The notes beneath the pieces are model-generated. The model saw only the letters and a program-made list of their open reading frames with translations. It ran no database searches and was not told the origin of the DNA. A program made the position numbers and the translations under genes. A stretch of 64,000 nt of DNA from Myxocyprinus asiaticus. Its lineage: Eukaryota; Chordata; Actinopteri; Cypriniformes; Catostomidae. Shown piece by piece: positions 33,316-46,426 of the stretch (position 1 is the stretch's first letter; every line of letters starts with the position of its first letter). The stretch covers positions 52,102,001-52,166,000 of the forward strand of contig NC_059346.1 of NCBI RefSeq assembly GCF_019703515.2. Reading direction: 5' to 3'.

Positions 33316-36300
33316 AACACAATGACTTAACAAAACATATGTTTATGTTTCTTTGTTTGGACTGACATTGTATCTCAAATCTCATAAAGTGAAAATCAAA
33401 ATAATTTATTTATTTGTTTTTTTTTGTTTTTGTTTTTTTTTTTTTTTGGATGTGGTATTAAATAAATATGTATTTCCAGAACTGTATTTTATTATAAAAA
33501 AATAAATAAAAAAAAAACAACTTTTGAGTTAAGGAGATGTAAGTAAATGAGCTTACATCTATGTACTCAACCTTGAAATCCAACTTTAAACTTGATGTTT
33601 AAACAACCGCCTATTCAAACGTTTTTCTAAAAAGAATTTAACATTATTTCAAATAAATAATTGAAATACATTATTCAAATGTATATGTTTATATATACAA
33701 ATATTGTTTGCTCTGTGCTTGACGGTAGGGTACAACGGGGCTAAAGGCCCTGTGGGGTAAAAGGCACTTCTGATGTTATTTTCTCCCGAAACACTTAATA
33801 GCAGCTAAAACTACCACAGTACTTTCCTAAACACACTTGAAAAGTCTCGTCTGACATGCTCAACATCAACGAAAATACATTTGATCAGTACAAAAGGTTT
33901 TTAACACATTGCAAACTGAATTCGAATGAGTTATGTAAAGCCTGTAATATTACATAACTGATATAAAGAAAGTAGGATGAAGAAGAAGAATCCTGTCAAA
34001 ATATTTATAATTGAATATTTTTCATATTGACTTGGGGTTAAATGTGACCAGGACATTTTCTGGACAGGTTTTAAAAAAAAAATAAAATCTCAGCAAGAGT
34101 TTGCTTTTTGGCACATGAAAATTTGTTTCCCATTTTATGCTATAAGAAATGTCCTTATCTTATGACATTTTAAGGTAGTTGCAACATGTGTTGTAGAGTT
34201 GCATGACAGGCAGACCCACAAGACATACATATCTGTAAAGATATCAAGTCAAAGGGCCTTAATCGATGAGGTAATAAGCACTTCCAAACTCAGCAGGAGC
34301 AAAAACAGTAAGAAAGCCTCGACTAGTTGAGGTACTGGCAGATGTCAATCATCAGTCGTCTCACAGACAGTGTACGTGCCAAAATTCAGGTGTTTGGAAT
34401 GGTCCCAGCTTCTGTCTCTGTTCTTCCTTCCTATAATCTACTTTTCAGTGCATTGCAGCATAAAGCTAATGAGCCAGCCTATAGTGGGCAGCTATAGATC
34501 TCTTATAAAAGATGACTTAAGATTGGGGAGGTTTCTGAGTGTGGATCTGGCAGGCAGGATTTGCAAGTTTTAGTATAACTGCTGCATTAGCAAAAGGATC
34601 CTCTGAGGAGCATCAAAGGCAATTTAAGATCACAGCATACATTGGAACTCTATGCTGCAATTAAATAGCTATACAATGTAAAAAATAAATCACTTACCAT
34701 ATGTTTGAATTTTTTGCTAAGGTGAGCAACACTTTTACTATTGCTCAAATTTAGGGATGGGGGGGGGGGGGGGGGTTGGTTGTGGACATTAAGTGCTGTA
34801 TGAAACATTGGTACATAACTCCACAGTGATTCCATTTTTATAGAGAAACTGCTAACAAAAAATATAAAAAATATTTTGGACAGGGTTCAGATCTCTTCAG
34901 AAACATTGCACTGTTTCTCTACAATGTGTAAAACACTAGACATGTTGTGCTTCATATTACCATTACATTATCAATGAAATTATACTGATTGTCCACTTTC
35001 AGTGAACGCTTCAATGCTTTCAAACAGAGCTATCTGATTATGCCACAGATTGAATTTAAAGGCTTCTATTGCAGTCTGTCTCGTGTAAACTTTCTCACAG
35101 AGGAGCCACTTGAAATGTTATCGAGCAAGATGGCATCCTTAAGAGCATGCTTAGCCTCTCCTAAGCCCCGCATTTGTGCAGTGATGAATCTCTCCACATT
35201 GCTACTTTCTTTCCCAACACTGCACTAACCACATCTTCTAATCGGATTAGCAGGAAATCACTGGTCTTGCAGATCAATTGATCTCAGTGCAAGAATAAGA
35301 GAGCATTGATTTACTGCTTTTGGAGTGTGCTGCAGGGGCAAGAAACTGCTCATCATTCTGCATAAAGACTTAAGAAGAATCAGCTCTTGTCACAGAATTT
35401 GATGGCTGGGCACATTATAGAAATGGTTCATCCAAAAATTAAAATTTTGCCATTATTTATGCACCCTCATTTCGTTCCAACCCCATATTTTGTTATTTCT
35501 TTCGTGGAACACAAAAGTAGAATTTTTAAAGAATCTTCATGTAGTTCTTTCTACAGGATGCCATTAAGACAGTTCCAAGTGACCAGTAGCTGTCAAGCTC
35601 CAAAAAGGACATAAAAGCACCATTAAGAGGTAAAAATTAGTTCATAGAAAATGTGTGCTATATTCCATGTCTACTAAAGCCATACAATAGCTATATGTGA
35701 GGAACAGACAGAAATTTAAATTAAGCTATCACTGATAATCCACTTCTCCGCTAAAACATATTTAACATGTGCATGTTGGGAACCATTTTAAGGACGCAAG
35801 CGTTAAGCCCAGTTATATGCCTTAACTCATAAGCACAAAGTCAATGGGCATGGCCATATAGTGTTGGTATTTTCTTGCAAGCGTGCGCTAAGCCTAGGCA
35901 CAAGTGGGTTTGGTGAAATCGTGCACACAAGGTGCTAATCGAGTCAATGGAGGTTCTTCTCCGGCACCGTCTCCATCCTATTATACAGTCCATTCCCTGT
36001 CAAGCACCAGCAATATAAACAAAGACAGTATATTCATAAAAAGTTGGTAGTGTAAATGGTCTGTATGCAATACATTGGAAGAATAAAAAATTGGGATTTA
36101 CATTATTTTGTGCGTCCTTGTTAAATGGGACACATTCCTTTTATACGCATGGAAAATGTGGTTCAGGATATGGATGTAGTCTTTGTTAAATTACAGAGAA
36201 TGTAAGTATTATTAATAATTTTCATCTACTAACACACAAATCATGGCTAGTATTAACAGTGATTGTATCGGCACACTTCACCTCTACCGGTCGACATTGA

Positions 36301-39300
36301 TTTTGAAAAATTAAATTCATTTATTAAAACACAAAAAAATTAAGCCAAAAATATTTCTAAATTCAAATGACACTTTAAACGAAATGAAAATATAATCAAA
36401 ACAAAGAAATGGTCAAAAAAAATCATACCAAATCCAAACATTTTACTCTCTCCTTATTCCACCGGCCCCTTTTACAGTGACTTAAACATAAAAACTAATT
36501 GAAAAAATAAACCATGACCTCTAGAAAATGTAACACAAATCTCATCATTTTTTGTTTCAACAAATGGCTTCAGCAGCGATTGAAGGGACATTATTTGATG
36601 TCCTGTACTTTCAGAATTCTGACATGAACTTTATTACCTCCTGCTGGTGGAATCTCCAAACTGCAAATGCAGGAACTGAATTTAGAATTTGCACTGAGAT
36701 AAGAGGTGGTATTGAAATGTCTTAACGACCAAATTCTTAGGAAAAATAGCAAATTGCACTTTGCACCACTTCATTTACATACAATACATCCACAGTTTCC
36801 GCGCCTTCACCCACAGTAGTGCAAACACTCCCACCCACGCCCATTTGAACTTTGCGCTGGCATGAAAATTGCACAGAATTAGTGCTCTCACGAAAATTGG
36901 ATCATGAAAATAGAGCCCTTAGTCATTTTATTTAGCAGGTGCTTTCATCCAAACATGATCACACAGGAAGTTAGCATGTTGCTACCGAAAGTTCCAGAAC
37001 CCTGACATCAGCCTCATTATGCTGAGTAACAGTCAAGCGCAATCTCCCATCAGACTCCCATCAGTTCATGTGTGTTTACCTTCTCCTGTAGTGTGAACGA
37101 TAGCATGTTACGTCAGCAGTGAGGGAGAGCAATGTTCTCGTTCCACACTGAAACCAGGAAGTTATCATGTTCACCTAATCGATGGTGAGCTTGACTGGCA
37201 TTTCCATTTTCCCTCTAAGTTTTCATTTTTACTCCACGGACAGTTAGGTTTAGGGTTGGGGTGTGGGGGTAGAGTTAATAAAATATACATTCCTCTTCAC
37301 TGTTTTAAATCATTTACAGCTAAAAACAAGTCAAATTGCTTTAGGTGACCCTCTGTGGAAATTTCACCCAGAAACTGAAGCATCAATGTGCCCATATGTT
37401 TAAAAGCACTTCCTGCTTCGGCCACTGGGGGCAGTGCTTTGAATTTTGGTAAGTACAGACCGACTTAGCTTAAGAAAAGTCAACCTTCTGTTTCTGAATT
37501 TACAGTGAGATCAGTCTGACCCAAAGCGACTTACAAATGAGGAATATAACAAGCAATTTGCCATACAAAAGTCATTATCGCAGTATCGCACTGCCAAGTT
37601 CCATTAGTAGCTAGGTGTATTATTATTATCATTGTTATTATTAAATAGGAAGTGCCTTTATGTTTGTGGTATGGTTAGGTGTTTGTGACATGTCTTCAAC
37701 TGTAAAACTCATGTCTAACTCTAATTTGGCCTGTGTTCGCATCCAGAAAATTGTGTATTTTGTTCATACAGCATACGAGAGAACCTATGCCACTTTGCTT
37801 TCATTTACATTAACATGCTGTTTTTTTTAATTCTGGATGTAAACATGGGTTAAACGTGAGCTTCGTTGGAGGGGAAGATTATCAAAAGATAACAACTTAA
37901 ATTTCTGTTTTTCACACAAAGTATGTTTTAAGAAGACTTGGAATATAACTATAGTTATACTGTATGGACTACTTTAACAATACGTCATAATAGGGAATAA
38001 GCTGTGTAGAGATTCTTCAAAAATTTCCACTCAAAAAATAACAGCATACAGATTTGGAACGACATGAGGGAGTGAGTAAATAATGATAGAATTTTCATTT
38101 TGGGGTGAACTATTTCATTTTTATAAACAGTATATGTGTTGTTGTGCTATGTTATTCAACAAACATTTCAAATATGGTTTTCATGATTTTATACCATTAG
38201 CATAAGCTTGCATTGACACGAATCTTAAATTGGGGAGAGGCATTTTCAGTTTGATCATGTCATCCAAATGCTCATTAAAATAGGGTATAATTTCACAAGG
38301 TACATCTGCAATACAGTATTCCATCTTCATGTGCTCTTCCACATTCTAAAAAAGCTCATAATTTAGTCAGTTATTCATTAGCATGCTTCTGATGATGACA
38401 GGATGTAGTTCAGCAGGGCAGTGCCCAGTTCACATCTTACTGTAATGTTTCTGCTTTCCCACTGTGAGTAATCAACCTAGAAATCCCCAAGATGGATGGC
38501 CCTCTGGAGAAAAGATCTAGTTTATGAGTTTACTCTTAGCTAATTAACCTCTTTCTGAAACCCTCTGAAACAGAGAGATCTACATTGGAGGTTTTGCTTA
38601 AAAATGGTTTGGTGCAATCAAAGAAGCATTTTAGGTTGAAAACGAGAAAAAAAATGGCTTAAAAATCATTGTTCAATGTTGTTAAATTACAAAGTTCACT
38701 ACAATGTGGAAAACATATAATCATATTTTAACTTGCCCAAATTTAATTTTGCTTGTGCTTACCACTCGAAATGCATTCAAAAAAGTTGTATTCGTTTTAA
38801 CAAATTACAGCATGACAGATGTTTACATTTGGTGATAATAATCTATCAAGACATGACATTACATTATTTTAACTGGTTAACCTGCCATAAAATGACATCG
38901 TCTTGAAAAATGGTTACAATGTACAAGCATGTAATTGATTTAATGGAATGACATTAAGTGCAGCCAGTCCTGTAGCCAGAAACTATGGGTGCTAAATCAA
39001 AATGATGATGCTTGTTTAGTAAGTGCTGCTGCTCCCTATTCAGCAGTACTGTTATACTCAACAAAATATGTATCAATGTCAGTATACTACAGTGAAGTGC
39101 AAAAGCCTGAGATAACTAGTGAAAAAGCTTCTATTTTGAATTTCTCTACTACATTTTTTCCCATAACAAATTAGATAATCAAGCATAGGTCCCCTTTTTG
39201 CTTTAATGAAATGCACTCAATGTGGCATGGACTGCACAAGTTTGTACAAAATCTGATGATCTATGTTATCCAGCATGATTTGAGAACGTTCCCAATAGCA

Positions 39301-39634
39301 TCTTTTGTGCTTCAATGGAAACAAGGAAATCTGACCTTTGGACAAAGGAGTTAACATGGCCAATGTCACAGATTTGCTTAATTGTGCAAAATCTTAAACA
39401 TTTCTTATTTGTTTTATGTCATACTTTTTCTTTGTTTAACATTGTTCACAATCCTAAAACTTTCTGATTGTTTCCAGATTAAATTAGATTTTGAATCCCA
39501 GCTTTTCGATATGGACTTTTAAAGCCACTGTACTGTAGGTGTCAATAGAGCTGTCAAACTTTCCACTTCTGTCAATGCTGTTCTGTGATATCCTGGTTGT
39601 GCACTTACTTGTATTTGCTTGTATGTGGGCCAAG
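33316..39634. other. Long gene-poor stretch between mir-34c and the hoatz candidate
   Basis: No exon could be supported. There are a G-run at 34759 to 34775, a T-rich tract at about 33410 to 33450, half copies of the TTCACCCAAAAATG MITE (about 35415 to 35640 and 37990 to 38120), and GTTAGGTTTAGGGTTGGGG at 37243. Upstream hoatz exons should lie here if the hoatz call is right. Confidence 0.4.
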
Positions 39635-42600
39635 AAACGAGATCAGATTATTTCCCTTCTGAAAAAGCAGAGGAACGAGCAAATCAAGGTAAGAATTATA
39701 GTGTCGACTTTAATCTGGCCCAGTTTAGTTAAAGCAAAACAATCCACACTGAAAGAAAAAGAAAACTTTTCTATTGAATTTACATTATTTAATCAATTAC
39801 ATCAGTTCCACCTGAATAAATTAGGTTACATCAATATGTTTTTTCCCTCTTTGTTTAGTTCATTAATTTTTTTGTCAAAAAACATAATTTGTTTACATAA
39901 TTTCAACATAATGGAATAAAGTTATTTTTGAATGACCCAATTAAGTAGCTTCAAAGTTATTTTATATGTGTCTCTAACATGATTCATTTCAAGTCATCTG
40001 GCTCAAAAATACATAAAATAACACTTAATTTTTTTTTTTTAATTTACTCTGCATCAAGTCTCATGCATAGCATGTTGAGAAGAATAAATCCCCTGTCCAG
40101 TTTCAGTTGTCAACAAAAATCATTCATTTAGTCTCAACACAAATGGATTAATTAAGCATCCATTTAAAAATGTAACTAGATTGAATGCTATGAAATTAAG
40201 TTTAAGAAATGTGTTGCATTAGCTCATTTAGCTCATAAAGTGATTTGTATTTTGATTTGTATTTTAATGAAGTAAATTGAACAAGCAGCAAAAATATTTT
40301 TTGCGCTGTTGTTGAACAGACTAGGTTGGTTTAATTTAACCCTACATAATTTAATCTAGCATAGTGCACATTTTCGATAATAACATTAATTGAAAGCAAA
40401 GAGAACAAGTTTAGAAGAGAAACACAATTTTATTGTGTAGATCACAAATAATATAATTTAGTAAATCAGACAAACGTTTCTTTTTTTTTCTTTCTTTTTT
40501 TTTCAGTGCACCCAGTTCTTTACAGCATTCAGTTTGTATTAGCTTAAATTACTTCTCAGGTCTTCTGCTAACACAGCCTTTACATATATGGATGCTGCAG
40601 GACAGGGTTCTTCGGACAGCCAGCTGGGGCGCTGGAACCGGGGCGGTTCTGGTGCATATACTGTTTGCACAATGTTATCAAGCTTATCAAGTAACATAAT
40701 GATGTTTTAAAACCTATGTGCATTTCATGTTATTCTTCTTTCAAGATGGACTTAATTCACAGTACGACAAGACTGATATCGAAGATCAGTCATAAAGTCA
40801 GCAGAATTAGACAAAGTTGGATAATGTACACATATTGCTTTTTATCCTATTATTGGGTATGAGGAAATAACTTTAACCCTTAGCTCTTCAAGTCACACAA
40901 TGTCAAATGTAATATGCTGCTTTAAAAACAGTATAAAACACATGGCATATTGGGCATATGTTACATTGCTGAATGCAGACACAAACAATAAAAGACTGTC
41001 AAACGATTTAATAGACACATAAAAAGAGGGGCCGATACACAAGAACATGCATTTGAACCAACAGTGTTCCAGTAATATCTAGAACCGAAGACAGCTGCCT
41101 CATCAAAGGTATTTGTGAACTGTGAATATAAAGACAAGTGTATGCCAGTCTCTCACTGTGCCTGTGGAACGAAAGAAGATTTTAATCACTTTAGTTAGAT
41201 TACGTCAACATTTGAACTGTGTATGTAGATAAATAACTAGTCAGTCACTGTGATTTTGACCATCTTGGAAGCTGGTCTGGTATAAATTGGCCATATTGAC
41301 AGTGGAATGTTGTTGTGATGACATCTTTGCAGCCCAGTTTGCTGCCCCCTACTTCAAAACTCGTTCCAGCCAAGTGTTTTATTTCTCTCCCATTCGTTAG
41401 AGTGCTCTCTCTACCTTCCTCAGCACTTTTTCCCCAGAGCCTCAGCGTTTCTTAGGGCATTCTCCCCTATGGAGGAAGAGAATATAGAAGGGGATGGACT
41501 TCATCTAGGCTTTGATGTGTCTCTCGGGAGCAGCCTGATGATTACGGGGTGGTGGTGCTTTATCCTGTCCCTGTTGAGTGCCTTACAAACCTAGTTTGCT
41601 AATACAAGTTGCACTGAAGTCAGTTGTTTTTAGAAAGACCATATATTGCTAGTAAGCTAAGGTCCATTTATTTGGGTGGCTGGGGTGTGATGGATTCTTC
41701 AATTAATTGAGCAGACTGTTGTATTTTTAAGCCATGTAATGTCTTCAAAGCTATATCTTAAATGGAAATGTTCTAATGTATTTAAACTCTAATGTATTAA
41801 AAAGAAACATCCTCTCACTTTCAACTGCTTTTATTTTCAGCAAACTTAACATGTGTAAATATTTGTATGAACATAAAAAGATTCAACAACTAAGACATAA
41901 ACTGAACAAGTTTCACCGACATGTGACTTACAGAAATGGAATAATGTGTCCCTGAACAAAGGGGGTGGGGGTCAAAATCAAAAGTAACATTCAGTATCTG
42001 GTGTGGCCACCAGCTTCATTAAGTACTGCAGTGCATCTCCTCCTCATGGACTGCACCAGATATGCCAGTTCTTGCTGTGAGATGTTACCCCACACTTCCA
42101 CCAAGGCACTTGCAAGTTTACAGACATTTCTGGGGGGAATGGCCCTAGCCTTCACCTTCCGATCCAACAGGTCCCAGACGTGAGATCCGGGCTCTTCGCT
42201 GGCCATGGCAGAACACTGACATTCCTGTCTTGTAGGAAATCATGCACAGAACGAGCAGTATGGCTGGTGGCATTGTCATGTTGGAGCGTCATGTCAGGAT
42301 GAGCCTGCAGAAAGGGTACCACATGAGGGAGTAGGATGTCTTCCCTGTAACGCACAGCGTTGAGATTGCCTGCAATGACAACAAGCTCAGTCCGATGATG
42401 CTGTGACACACCACCCCAGACCATGACGGACCCTCCACCTCCAAATCGATTCCGCTCCAGAGTACAGGCCTTGGTGTAACGTTCATTCCTTCAACGATAA
42501 ACGTGAGTCTGACCATCACCCCTGGTGAGACAAAACCACGACTCGTCAGTGAAGAGCACTTTTTGCCAGTCCTGTCTGGTCCAGCGAAGGTGGGTTTGTG

Positions 42601-43386
42601 CCCATAGGTGACGTTGTTGCCGGTGATGTTTGGTAAGGACCTGCCTTACAACAGGCCTACAAGCCCTCAGTCCAGCCCCTCTCAGCCTTTTGCGGACAGT
42701 CTGAGCACTGATGGAGGGATTGTGCATTCCTGGTGTAACTCAGACAGTTGTTGTTGCCATCCTGTACCTGTCCCGCAGGTGTGATATTCGGATGTACCGA
42801 TCCTGTGCAGGTGTTGTTACACGTGGTCTGCCACTGCGAGGATGATCAGCTGTCCTTCCTGTCTCCCTGTAGCACTGTCTTAGGTGTCTCACAGTATGGA
42901 CATTGCAATTTATTGCCCTGGCCACATCTTCAGTCCTCATGCCCCCATGCAGCATGCCTAATGCTCGTTCACGCAGATGAGCAGGGACCCTGGGCATCTT
43001 TCTTTTGGTGTTTTTCAGACTCAGTAGAAAGGTCTCTTTAGTGTCCTAAGTTTTTATAACTGTGACCTTAATTGCTTACCGTCTGTAAGCTGTTAGTGTC
43101 TTAACGACCGTTCCACAGGTGCATGTTCATTAATTGTTTATGGTTCATTGAACAAGCATGGAAAACATTGTTTAAACCCTTTACAATAAAGATCTGTAAA
43201 GTTATTTGGATTTTTACAAAATTATCTTTAAAATACAGTGTCCTGAAAAAGGGACGTTTCTTTTTTTGCTGAGTTTATGTGCTGAAATTAAAATTTTGTG
43301 AACATTCTCACAAGTTTTTTAAAGAGTTCCTCTATATTCATTATTCTTAACAGAAGGAGAGACCATCACAAACCAAGAAATGGTAA
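39635..43386 (+). CDS. hoatz: Possible last exons of HOATZ (cilia and flagella associated)
   Basis: A candidate exon at 39635 to 39688 (after CAAG, ending at donor GTAAGA) encodes KRDQIISLLKKQRNEQIK. This resembles the human HOATZ segment TREEILQLLRKQREERIS as I recall it. A second candidate at 43354 continues in phase after a TTAACAG acceptor as KERPSQTKKW and stops at 43386. HOATZ is a small protein needed for motile cilia and flagella. Position and strand between mir-34b/c and layn agree with the mammalian order. Upstream exons were not found, the similarity is short, and the second exon is weak. A Tc1 copy lies in the intervening sequence. Confidence 0.45.
39700..41790. other. No gene seen; diverged repeats
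   Basis: AT-rich sequence sharing motifs with about 25320 to 26050, then an isolated GC-rich patch (GCCAGCTGGGGCGCTGGAAC at 40619) and a C/T-rich stretch at 41330 to 41560. None gives a convincing exon. Confidence 0.35.
41793..43277 (-). mobile_element. Tc1/mariner element, second family, decayed
   Basis: The right end AGGGACGTTTCTTTTTTTGC followed by TGAGTTTA (to 43277) is the inverted counterpart of AAAAAGAAACATCCTCTCAC near 41798. The outermost bases at the left (the TAAACTCAGC part) are missing. It encloses a transposase on the minus strand in broken frames. Confidence 0.85.
41991..42997 (-). pseudogene. Tc1-type transposase lacking its third catalytic residue
   Basis: Pieces in transcription order: MPRVPAHLRERALGMLHGGM (42997) and the DNA-binding part with DHPRSGRPRVTT; MHNPSISAQTVRKRLRGAGL; the first acid in LFTDESWF; MVWGGVSQHHRTELV; the second acid in QHDNATSHTARSV; then WPAKSPDL. 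Here the usual NPIE-type motif, which supplies the third acid, is absent. The DNA runs from GGATCTC straight into ACGTCTGGGACC near 42180, a loss that also shifts the frame. The remainder, VWDLLDRKVKARAIPPRNV to AGGHTRY, follows in another frame. At least two other shifts occur. The protein cannot be functional. Confidence 0.9.
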
Positions 43387-43866
43387 CCCATGAGAATGGT
43401 ATGTGCATATACAATGTGTTATTTATTTTCTCTTTAAAAGATTCACATACTGTACCTCATTATCATGTCATCTTTCAAATACAAATTATTTCAAAGTCAT
43501 ACTAATTTATACCAGTCGAATAAACCCTAAAGATTTTACAGTCAAAGCCAATGGCATAAAGTAGTGCTATGTATTATACCACAGTTTATTTAGCAGAGAT
43601 GGGCCACTTCTTTTAAAATGAATGGGAAAAATTGGAACGCTCAACCAAGGAGCTCTGAGCCCAACAGTTCACCAACGGTCAACGGATGTAGAAAGGAAGT
43701 CCCGCCTTACAGTTAAAAGAGCCAATCACCTTTTAGATACAGACATCACCTGTCAATCAACTCAAGGAAGCGCATTAGCTATGTAAGCAGGGAAAATTTA
43801 TTTTTTTAGCGTAGTATAAGTTAAAGAAGCACAATTTATGATTCCAGTACTGTCAGATTTTACTGC

Positions 43867-44350
43867 TGATTTGAAATATGCTCTTTTTTTTTCTTTTTTT
43901 TTTTTCTTTTTTTCCCCTTTTTCTCCCAATTTGGAATGCCCAGTTCCCAATGTGCTTTTAAGTCCTTGTGGTCACGTAGTGATTCGCCTCAGTCTGGGTG
44001 GTGGAGGAAGAATCCCAGTTGCCTCCGTGTCTGAGACCATCAGCCAGTGCATCTTATCATGTGGCTTGTTGAGTGCGTTGCCACGGAGACATAGCGTGTG
44101 TGGAGACTTCACACCATCCACCGCAGCAACCATGCTCAATTTCTTTCGCGCCCCACCGAGAACGTACCACATTATAGCGACCACAAGGAGGTTACCCCAT
44201 GTGACTCTACCCTCCCTAGCAACTGGGCCAATTTGGTTGCTTGGATCCTGGCTGGAGTCACTCAGCACGCCCTGGGATTTGAACTAGCGAGCTAGCAAAC
44301 TCCAGGGGTGGTAGCCAGCGTATTTTACCATTGAGCTACCCAGGCCCCCT
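43867..44350 (-). repeat. tRNA-derived SINE
   Basis: On the minus strand it begins GGGGGCCTGGGTAGCTCAAT at 44350. TAGCTCAATGG is a pol III A box and AGTTCAAATCCC (about 44290 to 44275) a B box. The unit ends in a T-rich stretch on the plus strand (43867 to 43925), that is, an A-rich tail. Length is about 480 bp. It has no coding capacity. Confidence 0.8.
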
Positions 44351-45615
44351 GAAATATGCTCTTTGATCATAATCCTGACCAACCATTTTGGTCTTTCTCC
44401 ATTCAGGTAGATAGGAGCTGCACTGGCATGACTGGAAATAGCCTCCCAAGAGTGTTCCAAAGATGGCCAACAGTGGACTGACTCGCTAGACAGACTTTGA
44501 TTATACCTTCCAATAAAGTAATAGTAATTGTGTGCGTAATAGTAATTTACTGCTGCGGACAGTATAGAGGAGATATTTTGCTGATGTTACTACTATAAAT
44601 CACATCCATTTATAAAAGGGAAAAAAACACACAGGGTCTCACTCCCAATTATTATTTAAAATTTACAGGAAAACTGGTAAAATGGCATTTGTGCTTGAGA
44701 GAGAGAGAGAGAGAGACAGACCACTGACAGTTTCTAACAATTTAATTATTACTTGGATAAATAGCCTAGTAAATTGGAGTTGCAGACCGAATAATGAAGG
44801 GATATTGGAAAATCAACTGATTTAGCATAGATATTGATCTGAAATATCTGATGTTTTCTGCTCTGTTCTGTAAGGACAGTTCAAACATTGATTAGCTGCC
44901 CTATTATCCAAAACCATTTATTTGCTGACAAATGCGCCATGCAAAATCCTTTACTTAATGTCATGTAGGAAGACTTTCATTAGCCTGTGTGGTATAATGT
45001 TTCTAGTGACATTAAATTAAGTCTGCATATATTATGTTTATGCTACCTGCCACATATCTGACCTATTATGCAGTTATTGCTAATCTATAAACAGCAATAA
45101 AAGAAAATGCATGTTTTATACAATATATATATATATATATATAATATTGAAAACCTTGATATTATTTCATTTATTTAATGTGTGTTCTGTGTAGACTTGC
45201 TCCAAAAACCCTTTCATCACCTGTGAATGAGGACCAGAAAGAAGTTCAAGAGCTTAATCAACATATTGTTATCAACAATCCCTCCAGAATCAACGCCGCT
45301 GATTATACCTATCTGTGTACATCATATAAAATGAGCTTTAAACACTTCAGATATTGTTTCAATACCAGTCAGCTCTCTGTATACTTGTAAAATGATATTT
45401 GATTAGTTCATATGTACAAATAAAAGCACATGACTTGTTATTTGATGACGTTTCGCGCCCCCCGTGTCTCATTATGACCCGCCTCTCTCTGGATGTTGGA
45501 CGTTTTTTTCTACTGGATGTAGCCCTCGTTGTGTTGGATGTTCATTCTTAGTTGTCTTGGCGTTTCTTCTTGGTGTTCTTTAAACTGTTACGTCTAGAAA
45601 AGTGGAAGTTTTTAA
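44351..45615. other. Upstream region of layn
   Basis: No TATA box is evident. An (AG)n run is at 44697 to 44714 and a TA run at 45124 to 45142. The open frame at 45193 to 45390 (with NEDQKEVQELNQH) was considered as a hoatz exon and not accepted. CpG-containing sequence from 45455 to 45690 (TTTCGCGCCCCCCGTGTCTC at 45449) is the likely promoter and 5' UTR of layn. Confidence 0.4.
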
Positions 45616-45851
45616 ATGGATTTGATGAAATTATCTGGATGCGCGTTGATTTTAATCAGCGTCTCCGCGTGCGCGTCAAAGCTTCTCGGTGGTGAGTGAA
45701 AGTGATGCATTCCATTTTCAGAATATTAAACTCTAGATATTTTATTTAGAATAAAAATGTGCTGTTTTGGATCAGATTTGAAATATTACTATTTAAAACA
45801 TTACTCTTGTGACTATTTTATTCTCTTAATTACAACCATTGAGGCTTCATA

Positions 45852-45882
<31 letters not shown>

Positions 45883-46355
45883 TAGAAATCGTTATATATG
45901 GAAGTCTTTTGTTATTTTTATAAGGTGTAGTCATTTTGTTTTGTTTTTTTTTTTTACTTATTCAATCGCTATCTGTCCTGCTCGTTTCTTGTTTAATTAA
46001 TGTTGATGAGCTGGTTGAATATAGGAAGGGATTGCTTTAGATCATGCTTTAACTGTGGCTTCCCCCCTTTCTTCTCCGCTTGTAAACCTGATGTCTTGTC
46101 CATTCTCCCTGTGGTGCAGACATTTACGAGCCCAGAGGTATGTCCTGCCGCAGACACTAATGGTTTTCACTAAATTAAAGGAGTTGCTCTCCCTATCATA
46201 TCTTATATCTGTATAACTCAGAATCCAAAGGGGTAAATGCAATCATAAAATAAACATAGGGCATCCCATATTTTAAAGCATATATTGTTATTGTGAAAAA
46301 TTTTGTTTGGGGTACAGAAAATTGTTCTTTTAAATTAATAACTTACGTGCATCTC

Positions 46356-46426
<71 letters not shown>

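Noticed and set aside
44098..44287. Open frames in the SINE at 44 kb
   Set aside because: The A and B boxes and A-rich tail explain the sequence; the frames are incidental.
45193..45390. Open frame with NEDQKEVQELNQH resembling the C-terminus of HOATZ, after a TGTGTAG acceptor
   Set aside because: The acceptor gives a phase that does not fit the candidate exon ending at 39688 or the one at 43354, and there is no clear downstream signal. The likeness rests on six acidic or polar residues.
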